A stretch of DNA of 5,519 nt from NCBI GenBank assembly GCA_003161755.1, contig PMNP01000217.1, forward strand, positions 8,015-13,533, written 5' to 3'. The first letter of the stretch is position 1, and every line of letters starts with the position of its first letter. The translations under genes were made by a program, and so were the position numbers. The notes under the pieces are model-generated. The model was not told the origin of the DNA. It saw only the letters and a program-made list of their open reading frames with translations, and did not search any database. This document shows, piece by piece, positions 1 through 5,519 of this stretch. The stretch is from Ignavibacteriota bacterium (lineage in GTDB: Bacteria > Bacteroidota > UBA10030 > UBA6906).

Positions 1-395
<395 letters not shown>

Positions 396-407
396 TCAAT
401 AGCGTTG

Positions 408-665
408 TTATTCTTTGGGAAGAACGCTGACGACTTTTCTGCTCTTGCTGTATTTCCGAAAATGCACGTTACCTTCAATCAGGGCAAACAGTGTGTCATC
501 CCCGCCGATGCCAACGTTGGAGCCTGGCTCGAAACGTGTTCCCCGCTGTCTCACAATAATGCTGCCTGCCGTTACAAGTTCCCCGCCAAACCGTTTTACG
601 CCAAGCCTCTGCGCATTGCTGTCACGCCCGTTGCGGGAGCTGCCAACACCTTTTTTGTGTGCCAT
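408..665 (-). CDS. rpmA: 50S ribosomal protein L27
   Basis: Ribosomal protein bL27, 85 residues, the usual bacterial length. Its N-terminal tail reaches towards the peptidyl transferase centre of the large subunit. Seen: the canonical start [16 protein letters not shown], the central [17 protein letters not shown] block (residues 27-43) and the GxxTLFAL-like stretch [10 protein letters not shown] around 56-65. The protein begins directly with MAHKKG and lacks the cleavable N-terminal extension known from Firmicutes L27. The start ATG lies only 2 nt after the rplU stop codon. An AGGGA site inside the 3' end of rplU provides the ribosome binding site, so translation is probably coupled to rplU. 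The TAA stop is at 410-408, and the terminator follows 54 nt later. No irregularity seen. Confidence 0.98.
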   Translation of the reverse strand: MAHKKGVGSSRNGRDSNAQRLGVKRFGGELVTAGSIIVRQRGTRFEPGSNVGIGGDDTLFALIEGNVHFRKYSKSRKVVSVLPKE

Positions 666-667
666 CC

Positions 668-988
668 TTAGAATCCCTGCATCGCTATGTTCGTAATCTG
701 CACATGAGTATATGCTTGGCGATGGCCACGCTTTACTCGATACCCCTTGCGCTTTTTCTTTTTGAAGACAATGACCTTCTCACCCTTCACATGTTCAAGT
801 ACTTTCGCTTCCACTGCCGCACCTGAAACGGTCGGATGACCAACCTTCACACCCGTTTCGCCATCCAGAAGAAGAACGCGGTTGAACACCACCGAATCTC
901 CCGCCTTTTGCTTTAGCGTGGGTACAAGAATGCTGTCATTCTGCGATACCTTGAACTGCTGGCCTGCAATTTCTACGACTGCGTACAT
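668..988 (-). CDS. rplU: 50S ribosomal protein L21
   Basis: Ribosomal protein bL21, a component of the large subunit that binds 23S rRNA and is usually encoded next to L27, as here. Seen: the typical opening [14 protein letters not shown], the middle part with a [21 protein letters not shown] block, and the C-terminal basic signature [16 protein letters not shown] followed by YTHVQITNI. Length is 106 residues, normal for the family. I chose the ATG at 988 over an in-frame TTG two codons upstream (994). The GAGGG ribosome binding site at 997-1001 is 8 nt from the ATG but only 2 nt from the TTG, and the family normally starts MYA. It is the first gene of a two-gene operon with rpmA (2-nt gap), with a sigma70-like promoter at 1039-1067. 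Confidence 0.98.
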   Translation of the reverse strand: MYAVVEIAGQQFKVSQNDSILVPTLKQKAGDSVVFNRVLLLDGETGVKVGHPTVSGAAVEAKVLEHVKGEKVIVFKKKKRKGYRVKRGHRQAYTHVQITNIAMQGF

Positions 989-996
989 CGCCAAAG

Positions 997-1001
997 CCCT
1001 C
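997..1001 (-). promoter_or_regulatory. Ribosome binding site that decides the rplU start
   Basis: GAGGG on the minus strand, 8 nt before ATG 988. It is too close (2 nt) to the alternative TTG at 994, so it selects the ATG. Confidence 0.7.
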
Positions 1002-1038
1002 GTTTGCGGATAGGAATCATGAACGTAAATGGATTAAA

Positions 1039-1067
1039 AATGTACGGAGAATAGTTGAATTAGTCAA
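1039..1067 (-). promoter_or_regulatory. Candidate sigma70-type promoter of rplU-rpmA
   Basis: On the minus strand, TTGACT (1067-1062) and TACATT (1044-1039) are separated by exactly 17 nt. The -35 matches TTGACA at 5 of 6 positions and the -10 matches TATAAT at 4 of 6. Transcription would start near 1032, giving a leader of about 44 nt before the rplU ATG. The stretch between rplU and the ATPase gene (989-1205, 217 bp) holds nothing else I can identify. I saw no convincing terminator behind the ATPase gene and no structured L21 leader. Confidence 0.6.
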
Positions 1068-1205
1068 CATTCATTCAGCAATTTCGACGGAACGGGTGAT
1101 TCCTCAGAACCCCACCTTCGAAAAAACGTTGAAAACTGGCATTATTTGACTCTTGAACATCTTGGCCGTCTTGTAACAGCTCCCTTTGGGTTTCATAGAA
1201 ACGAT

Positions 1206-3311
1206 TCAATGCCTCTTCAGTGCTCTAAGCCCATTCATGATAGCCAGAAACGAAGCCCCATCATCGGCCAAAAGTGCAAGCCAGATCGTCGACCACCCTG
1301 CAATGCTGAGGACCAGGAACAGGAGTTTCAGTCCGACGGTCAATGCCATGTTCTGCTTCACGATGGCAAGGACTCTGCGGCTTGATCGGATCAGCATGGG
1401 AAGTGATTGCAGGTCTGCACCCATGAGCACAATATCTGCCGTTTCCAGCGCTAGGTCAGCACCACCGGCTCCCACGGCAATGCCTACCGATGCCGCCGCC
1501 AGAGCGGGAGCATCATTGACACCGTCTCCCACCATGGCTGTCGGCCCATAGCGCCGCTGCAACTCCCTGACAGCTTCCGCCTTCTGCTCAGGCGCCAATT
1601 CGCCGACCCCATGCTCCATCCCAATCTCTCTCCTGAGCCGGTCGACCGACTCCTTCGTGTCGCCTGAAAGAACCACCATGTGCTCAATTCCCATTGCTCC
1701 GAGCTCTTCGACCACGCCGCGATCTTCATCCCTCGCCACGTCACGCAGGGCGATCGCGCCAATTTCCTCCTCACCACAACGGAGAACCATCACCGTATGC
1801 CCGTCTTGCTTTAGCCGACGAAGCCTTGTCATGTTTGCGGTGAGCTCATTGGTCTCCTTGCCGATATCTCCCATCTTCCCGAAAAAGAACTCCTTGCCAC
1901 CGATGACCGCCGCAATGCCCTGACCGGGAATTGACTTGAAATGATCAACCCGGACATTATCGATGTCGATCTCACGTTCGGCAGCTTCCCTGAGAACACC
2001 AGAAGCGATATGGTGTCCTGACTTCCTTTCCATCGCCCCCATAATCTCCAGAAGTTTTTCGTCCTTCATGCCATTGAACGAAACAACGTCAGTCACCCGG
2101 GGTCGACCTGGCGTCAGCGTTCCCGTTTTGTCGAGTGCTATGGACCTGAGTTGCGAGAGAGTTTCGATGTGGGCTCCACCTTTGATCAGAATACCCGACC
2201 TGGCCGCAGCGGTGAGCGCGCTGATGAGTGTAACAGGTGTGGAGATGACGAGGGCGCATGGACATGCGATCACGACAAGAACAAGTGCGCGGTAAAACCA
2301 CTCCTGCAACGGCTGCATGAAGAAGAGTGGAGGAACAGCCGCTACAGCGATCGCAGTCGCCAGCACAATCCACGTATAGATTCCTGCAAATCGATCAATG
2401 CTGTTCTGGAGCGGAGCCCGATGAGACCTTGCTTCCTCGACGAGGTGAAGGATGTGAGCAAGCCGCGTTTCCTCAAACTCGCGGAGCACCTTCACGGTCA
2501 ATGCCCCCTCATAATTCATGCAACCGGCAAACACCTCCATGCCGGGCCCTCTTTCCACCGGCGTCGATTCACCGGTGAGCAACGACTCCGAAACGGTGGA
2601 GACGCCATCAATGATGAGACCGTCAACAGGGATCCTTGCACCAGGCCGGATGAGGATGACATCTTCACGTAGGAGGCTTGAGGCAGGAGCTGTGAGTTCC
2701 CGTCCTCCACGAATTACGACAGCGTCCTGCGGGTGGAAATCCATCAGTCTTGCAACACCTCGCCTGGTCCGGGCACGGCTGTAGTTTTCAAGGACCAGGG
2801 AAACGGAGAAGAGAACAATCACTGCAGCACCCTCAACCCATCGGCCAATGCATAGGGCGCCGATCATGGCAACCGACATGAGCACGTTCATATCCAGCAC
2901 CAAATGGCTTACCGCGAGGAATGCTTTTCGAAAAACCTTCCAACCGCCAACAAGGATGGCAGCTGCAAGCAGGATCTTTCCGATGGACGGCGTCGTTTGA
3001 CCGGCCAGCAGGGCTCCTGCAGACCCAAGCAAGGCTGCACCTATGGTTGTCACGGTTTGCCCGTGTTGCTGTATGAAGGGCTCTTTCAACTGCTGTTCCG
3101 GCGCTTTGGCCTCAAACCCTGCATCGCGCACTCCGTCAACGACGCGTTGCACATCGACATTCTCGAGGACTCTGAGTTCACAAGTCACGCGGTTAAACCT
3201 GTACTTGTCTGCGCCAATGCGGCGGTCGAGATGCTTCTTCAGCGTCATCTCTTCCGTGGCGCAACATACCCCGTTGACGACATACCGCGAATATGCACCC
3301 ATGTGCCTCAC
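1206..3311 (-). CDS. cadA: Zn2+/Cd2+/Pb2+-exporting P1B-type ATPase (CadA/ZntA family)
   Basis: Inner-membrane pump that exports divalent soft metals using ATP; 701 residues, normal length. Domains in order: an N-terminal heavy-metal-associated domain (about 9-68) with CCxxE (C16, C17, E20) in place of CxxC; membrane segments at about 87-104, 110-133, 141-158 and 160-176; an actuator domain with TGES at 246-249; segments at about 311-331 and 340-365, the latter with CPC at 350-352 followed by SxP; the phosphorylated aspartate D394 in DKTGT; the nucleotide-binding domain; GDGVND at 595-600; and two last segments with K662 and D683/D684. The CPC motif plus the last-segment Lys and Asp match the Zn/Cd/Pb class, as in E. 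coli ZntA. The start is GTG 3311, because GAGGAGG lies 9 nt upstream; an ATG at 3302 would remove only three residues. It follows its repressor by 4 bp. Odd: the conserved HP dipeptide reads HH (433-434). Confidence 0.95.
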   Translation of the reverse strand: MRHMGAYSRYVVNGVCCATEEMTLKKHLDRRIGADKYRFNRVTCELRVLENVDVQRVVDGVRDAGFEAKAPEQQLKEPFIQQHGQTVTTIGAALLGSAGALLAGQTTPSIGKILLAAAILVGGWKVFRKAFLAVSHLVLDMNVLMSVAMIGALCIGRWVEGAAVIVLFSVSLVLENYSRARTRRGVARLMDFHPQDAVVIRGGRELTAPASSLLREDVILIRPGARIPVDGLIIDGVSTVSESLLTGESTPVERGPGMEVFAGCMNYEGALTVKVLREFEETRLAHILHLVEEARSHRAPLQNSIDRFAGIYTWIVLATAIAVAAVPPLFFMQPLQEWFYRALVLVVIACPCALVISTPVTLISALTAAARSGILIKGGAHIETLSQLRSIALDKTGTLTPGRPRVTDVVSFNGMKDEKLLEIMGAMERKSGHHIASGVLREAAEREIDIDNVRVDHFKSIPGQGIAAVIGGKEFFFGKMGDIGKETNELTANMTRLRRLKQDGHTVMVLRCGEEEIGAIALRDVARDEDRGVVEELGAMGIEHMVVLSGDTKESVDRLRREIGMEHGVGELAPEQKAEAVRELQRRYGPTAMVGDGVNDAPALAAASVGIAVGAGGADLALETADIVLMGADLQSLPMLIRSSRRVLAIVKQNMALTVGLKLLFLVLSIAGWSTIWLALLADDGASFLAIMNGLRALKRH

Positions 3312-3315
3312 GTGT

Positions 3316-3675
3316 CTAACCCTCCTCTACGTGTTTTACGCCAAGGGAGATCAATTGCTCAATATGTTCATCGTCAAGCATGTAATAGGTCATTTTCCCC
3401 TCCCGTCTGTAGCGAACCAAACGAAGCGTCTTGAGGGAATGCAGTTGGTGTGATACCGCCGATTCCGAGATTCCCGCCACAAGGGCAAGATCCCCAACGC
3501 AGAGCTCTCGATGTTCCAGCGCCAGACAGATCTTGAGCCGGGTCGGGTCACCGAGAATCTTGAAGATTTCACTCAGCGCAAGCATGGTCGAATCGTCATG
3601 GATTGCCCGTTGCGCCTGCAAGGCCCCGTGGCGGTCGACAAACGCTGCATCGTGAAGTTGTTTATTCATTTTCAT
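3316..3675 (-). CDS. ArsR/SmtB-family metal-sensing transcriptional repressor
   Basis: Small dimeric winged-helix repressor, 119 residues, which should release DNA when it binds Zn2+ (or a similar metal) and so induce the ATPase gene 4 bp downstream. Seen: the family motif KILGDPTRLKI (39-49), ELCVGDLA (57-64), the recognition helix SESAVSHQLHSLKTLRLV (70-87), a beta-wing YRREGKMTYYML, and a last helix with D102, H104, H115 and E118. That spacing (DxHx10Hxx[HE]) is the alpha5 zinc site of SmtB and CzrA. C59 and D62 match the core half of the alpha3N site, but no N-terminal cysteine is present; only H8 and H16 are there. Sensing therefore most likely uses alpha5, and ELCVGDLA is SmtB-like rather than the ELCVCD of CadC. 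The start at ATG 3675 has no clear Shine-Dalgarno; a second in-frame ATG at 3669 is possible. A promoter and an inverted repeat lie directly upstream, which suggests autoregulation. Confidence 0.93.
   Translation of the reverse strand: MKMNKQLHDAAFVDRHGALQAQRAIHDDSTMLALSEIFKILGDPTRLKICLALEHRELCVGDLALVAGISESAVSHQLHSLKTLRLVRYRREGKMTYYMLDDEHIEQLISLGVKHVEEG
3321..3327 (-). promoter_or_regulatory. Strong ribosome binding site for the GTG start of the ATPase
   Basis: GAGGAGG on the minus strand, 9 nt before GTG 3311 and 18 nt before the alternative ATG 3302. It overlaps nothing but the last codons of the repressor gene. It favours the GTG start and independent, efficient translation of the pump. 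Confidence 0.75.
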
Positions 3676-3686
3676 ATCTGGTCAGT

Positions 3687-3708
3687 TGAACAACAATGCA
3701 TATGTTCA
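3687..3708 (-). promoter_or_regulatory. Candidate operator of the ArsR/SmtB-type repressor
   Basis: A perfect 6-bp inverted repeat, TGAACA and TGTTCA, with a 10-bp spacer. It touches the last base of the predicted -10 box and covers the likely transcription start, where a repressor would block initiation. The half-site TGAACA is the one known from SmtB/ArsR-type operators. In classical sites, however, the halves are separated by about 2 bp, so the spacing is unusual. A near-canonical TGAA-N6-TGCA also lies at 3687-3700. Binding is inferred, not shown. Confidence 0.55.
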
Positions 3709-3736
3709 TAATACGCAGCCACCGGATTATATGCAA
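3708..3736 (-). promoter_or_regulatory. Candidate promoter of the repressor-ATPase operon
   Basis: On the minus strand, TTGCAT (3736-3731) and TATTAT (3713-3708) are separated by 17 nt. The -10 matches the consensus at 5 of 6 positions and the -35 at only 3 of 6, so it is expected to be moderate. A second AT-rich hexamer, TATAAT, lies just upstream (overlapping the -35 end) but has no good -35 partner. The inverted repeat at 3687-3708 abuts this -10. Confidence 0.55.
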
Positions 3737-3766
3737 GTCACCCCTCGAAGCGCTGCGCGCCATCAA

Positions 3767-4864
3767 TTACACGAACGCCGACAGTGAGTGTGAGGAGGGT
3801 TCCCAAATCCCCGGAACTTCTTTTTGACACCGGGGGCATCTCCCCTGGTGAATGGTAGTGCGAAGCACAGTGAAACCCCGACGTTCGACAAGGACGGTGC
3901 GGCAAGCAGGGCAGAACGTGTTCTCGAACCTCCCTGTACGTCCCGGCAGGTTCCCTGCATACACAAAATGCAATCCCGCCGCCTCCCCAATCTCTGCTGC
4001 CCGGATAAGCGACTCTGACGGAGTCGGATCGGGATCCATCATGTGGTAATCAGGGTGGAAGGCAGTCACATGCCACGGAATATCCGAGGAAACGGAGGTA
4101 ATGAAGCCGGCAATCTCTTTCAATTCCTCATCCGAATCGTTGAAGCCTGGGACAACAAGCGTGACAATTTCCAGCCAAACACCTTCCTGTTTGAGAAGCT
4201 GAATCGTGTCCAAAACATTGTCGAGTCTGCCACCCAACTGCTGATAATTTTTCTGACGAAAACTCTTGAGATCAATCTTGTAGCAATCGATATACGGACG
4301 AATGTACTGGATCACCTCGGCAGTCCCGTTGCCGTTCGAAACAAACGAGCAGCGTATGCCATGAGTCCTGGCAAGTCGAAAGATATCGACCGCCCATTCG
4401 CTCGTAATCAACGGCTCATTGTAGGTGCTTGTGAGCATCGCAACGCGATGCTCCACGGCAAGCGAGACGATCTCCTCCGCCGTCATCAACTCGGGTGATG
4501 TCCCTGCTCTGGGATCCCTGATGGCCTGCGATGTTTGCCAGTTCTGACAATATCCACAGCGATAGTCGCATCCCAACATGCCGAAACTGAGTGCTTTGCT
4601 TCCCGGCAGCACATGAAAGAACGGCTTCTTCTCCACGGGATCAATTGCCAACGCCGCAACATATCCGTGAGGGACAAACAACACTCCGTCCCTGTTGAAT
4701 CGAACATGGCAAATGCCTTCCCGACCGGGCGCAATCCTGCACCGATGGCCACACGCTCCACAGCGAACCCACCCGCCTTCCATCGACTCCCAAAGATCTC
4801 CCCTACGCACGTGATCGGCGAGCGTTAGGCGAATTGATGAAACTGTCTTGTCCTCGATTTTCAC
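3767..4864 (-). CDS. amrS: AmmeMemoRadiSam system radical SAM enzyme
   Basis: Radical SAM protein of 365 residues, related to pyruvate formate-lyase activating enzymes. It belongs to the family that co-occurs with AMMECR1 and Memo proteins; its substrate is unknown to me. Seen: an N-terminal cysteine cluster C35, C38, C42 and C52 in a CGACGHRC...GICHVR context; the 4Fe-4S/SAM motif CDYRCGYC (C99, C103, C106) followed by QNWQ; TYNEP at 147-151; SNGNGT and YKIDLKSF regions of the barrel; VVPGFNDS near 237-244; TAFHPDY at 267-273; and a C-terminal zinc-ribbon-like pair C318/C321 and C343/C346 ending in PGIWEP, which is typical of the family. The start is GTG 4864: it is the first start codon in this frame and lies about 35 nt after the predicted transcription start, but its Shine-Dalgarno is poor. 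V19 or M28 are possible later starts. No AMMECR1 or Memo gene is visible here. It ends 91 bp before the repressor gene, on the same strand. Confidence 0.9.
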   Translation of the reverse strand: MKIEDKTVSSIRLTLADHVRRGDLWESMEGGWVRCGACGHRCRIAPGREGICHVRFNRDGVLFVPHGYVAALAIDPVEKKPFFHVLPGSKALSFGMLGCDYRCGYCQNWQTSQAIRDPRAGTSPELMTAEEIVSLAVEHRVAMLTSTYNEPLITSEWAVDIFRLARTHGIRCSFVSNGNGTAEVIQYIRPYIDCYKIDLKSFRQKNYQQLGGRLDNVLDTIQLLKQEGVWLEIVTLVVPGFNDSDEELKEIAGFITSVSSDIPWHVTAFHPDYHMMDPDPTPSESLIRAAEIGEAAGLHFVYAGNLPGRTGRFENTFCPACRTVLVERRGFTVLRTTIHQGRCPRCQKEVPGIWEPSSHSLSAFV

Positions 4865-4905
4865 CCGGCACCCATTGTTGCGGTCATTATCAAAGTTCCC
4901 ACATA

Positions 4906-4934
4906 AACATACCGACCAATACGCGGATTGTCAA
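4906..4934 (-). promoter_or_regulatory. Candidate sigma70-type promoter of amrS
   Basis: On the minus strand, a perfect TTGACA (4934-4929) and TATGTT (4911-4906, 4 of 6 matches) are separated by 17 nt. Initiation near 4899 would leave a leader of about 35 nt before the GTG at 4864. That supports the long form of AmrS. It lies in the 190-bp divergent region between amrS and the small membrane protein gene. Confidence 0.65.
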
Positions 4935-5054
4935 CGTCTCTCACCCTGACCATTTGTGGCTTCCAGGGTTCAGCATCCCGGTCCTCTCAAAGGGGTGGCC
5001 GCAACTCCAGACGCCAGACTTCGTATTAATTTTATAACAACCCCGGAGACGGAA

Positions 5055-5255
5055 ATGGTACAATTCATCCTCTGGCTGATATTGCTTGTGATGTGCTGGC
5101 CCCTTGCGCTCCTGGCACTCGTCCTCTATCCAATTATCTGGATTTTCCTGCTCCCCTTCAGAATGGCGGGCATTGCCATTGATGGAGTATTCGGCCTGAT
5201 TCGCGCTATCTTCCTCTTGCCGGCAAGGATTCTTGGCGGCCCATCCCCAAGATAG
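5055..5255 (+). CDS. Small conserved-type hydrophobic membrane protein of unknown function
   Basis: Sixty-six residues, almost entirely hydrophobic. Residues 3-33 form one long or two tightly packed membrane segments with prolines at 16 and 26; residues 37-58 form a second hydrophobic, possibly amphipathic stretch. There is no signal-peptide cleavage site and no recognisable catalytic motif. The motif IFLLPxR occurs twice (30-36 and 52-58), 22 residues apart, so the protein may be two related half-units. It ends GGPSPR. I chose ATG 5055 rather than an in-frame ATG at 4956, because GGAG lies 6 nt before 5055 and the 33 extra residues would be polar and unlike the rest. Similar short proteins occur, as far as I recall, in several bacterial phyla as uncharacterised proteins; I cannot assign a role. 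It is divergent from amrS and has no close partner. It is probably real given the ribosome binding site and membrane-type composition. Confidence 0.75.
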   Translation: MVQFILWLILLVMCWPLALLALVLYPIIWIFLLPFRMAGIAIDGVFGLIRAIFLLPARILGGPSPR

Positions 5256-5279
5256 ACTGTAGCTACTGTCTGCAGCACT

Positions 5280-5331
5280 GACTTGTTTTGCAAACAGTCT
5301 CCCAGGGAATCATCCCCCAATCCTTTTTTTT
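5280..5331 (+). terminator. Possible terminator after the small membrane protein gene
   Basis: A hairpin at 5280-5299 (GAC-T-TGTTT, loop TGC, AAACAGTC; 8 bp with one bulged T) and a weaker 4-bp hairpin GGGA-ATCA-TCCC near 5305-5316 precede a run of eight T at 5324-5331. The T-run is separated from both stems, so the fit to a classical intrinsic terminator is only fair. Confidence 0.4.
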
Positions 5332-5375
5332 CGTACATTTCATTACTCTGTATCGATCAGAACTCTGGCACTGTT

Positions 5376-5396
5376 TATGTATTTGCGTGATACATA
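5376..5396. repeat. Inverted repeat, 7-bp arms with 7-bp spacer
   Basis: TATGTAT (5376-5382) and ATACATA (5390-5396) are perfect inverted arms around TTGCGTG. It lies about 86 bp before the start of the plus-strand gene at 5482, within a 226-bp non-coding stretch. The spacing would suit a dimeric regulator on its promoter, but I cannot identify a promoter around it with confidence or name a regulator. Confidence 0.5.
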
Positions 5397-5469
5397 CCAT
5401 CGGAGCACATTCCGTAGATCATGGCGCAACGACGATTTCACAGACTTCACAGGGTGTCGCCATCTTATC

Positions 5470-5474
5470 GGAGG
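5470..5474 (+). promoter_or_regulatory. Ribosome binding site of the partial exported-protein gene
   Basis: GGAGG, 7 nt before ATG 5482. It is the main evidence that a gene begins here rather than at the frame opening at 5421. Confidence 0.75.
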
Positions 5475-5481
5475 TTCTACA

Positions 5482-5519
5482 ATGCGATTGCTCGTTGTTA
5501 CCACGCTCTCCCTCGTTCT
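5482..5519 (+). CDS. Start of a probably exported protein (cut by window edge)
   Basis: Only 12 complete codons are present: MRLLVVTTLSLV, continuing past the end of the window. A positively charged residue followed by an unbroken hydrophobic run is what the beginning of a Sec signal peptide or a membrane anchor looks like. A strong GGAGG ribosome binding site at 5470-5474 is 7 nt from the ATG, better than for most genes in this window. The product cannot be identified from so little sequence. Another frame opening at ATG 5421 also stays open to the edge, but it has no ribosome binding site and reads as an arginine- and histidine-rich, non-protein-like sequence. Confidence 0.7.
   Translation, partial: MRLLVVTTLSLV

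Noticed and set aside
989..994. TTG start two codons upstream of the rplU ATG
   Set aside because: The ribosome binding site is only 2 nt away from the TTG, and the family begins at MYA.
1186..1205. Hairpin GTTTC-TAT-GAAAC just after the ATPase stop as a terminator
   Set aside because: The stem is only 5 bp with a 3-nt loop and no T-tract follows, so I do not call termination here.
2151..3434. Long plus-strand open frames opposite the ATPase gene (2151-2672 and 2904-3434)
   Set aside because: They are shadows of the ATPase and repressor coding sequence. Their translations are low-complexity and charged with no family features.
3738..3766. GCGC-rich hairpin after the amrS stop as a terminator
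   Set aside because: The stem is short (GCGC-GCA-GCGC) and there is no T-tract on the minus strand.
5033..5038. TATAAC as a -10 box for the small membrane protein gene
   Set aside because: There is no -35 partner at 17 nt, and the start codon would be only 17 nt downstream, placing the ribosome binding site at the transcript end.
4956..5054. In-frame upstream ATG that would add 33 residues to the small membrane protein
   Set aside because: The added segment is polar and unlike the rest, and there is no ribosome binding site before 4956. GGAG sits correctly before ATG 5055.
5437..5452. Direct repeat TTCACAG x2 with 2-bp spacing
   Set aside because: It is a single short pair of 7-mers, easily expected by chance, with no third copy or conserved context.
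5421..5519. Open frame on the plus strand from ATG 5421 to the window edge
   Set aside because: It has no ribosome binding site and a biased Arg/His composition. It overlaps, in another frame, the much better start at 5482.

Overview
The window reads as ordinary chromosomal DNA of a free-living bacterium with about 50% GC. The first residues of a malate dehydrogenase resemble the LDH-like enzyme of the Chlorobi/Ignavibacteria lineage as I remember it. Two intergenic regions carry conventional sigma70-type promoters (TTGACT-17-TACATT and TTGACA-17-TATGTT) rather than the -33/-7 type known from Bacteroidetes. I therefore lean to a Chlorobi/Ignavibacteria-like or related FCB-group organism, but this is an inference from memory with no database search.

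Layout. Positions 1-4864 are transcribed leftwards (minus strand), and 5055 to the end rightwards. Read in the direction of transcription, the minus-strand genes are: amrS (4864-3767), a radical SAM enzyme of the AmmeMemoRadiSam system; an SmtB-type ArsR repressor (3675-3316); a CadA/ZntA-type Zn/Cd efflux P-type ATPase (3311-1206); ribosomal proteins L21 and L27 (rplU 988-668, rpmA 665-408); a strong Rho-independent terminator (353-322); and the first 88 codons of mdh (266-1, cut by the window edge). On the plus strand there is a 66-residue membrane protein (5055-5255). The first codons of a probably exported protein start at 5482 and run off the right edge.

How the genes work together. The repressor and the ATPase form a compact metal-resistance operon: the gap is 4 bp, a strong ribosome binding site serves the GTG start of the ATPase, and a promoter with an inverted repeat at its -10 lies in front of the repressor. 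The repressor keeps the alpha5 zinc site (D102, H104, H115, E118). The ATPase has the TM residues expected for the Zn2+/Cd2+/Pb2+ (P1B-2) class and an N-terminal CCxxE metal site. rplU-rpmA is a housekeeping ribosomal pair with its own promoter and terminator. amrS has its own promoter, and its usual companions (AMMECR1 and Memo proteins) are not in the window.

I found no mobile element, CRISPR array, tRNA or rRNA, and nothing that convincingly amounts to an undescribed system. The most useful second-look items are the HP-to-HH change in the ATPase nucleotide-binding domain, the unusual half-site spacing at the repressor promoter, the small membrane protein with a repeated IFLLPxR motif, and an inverted repeat upstream of the exported-protein gene.
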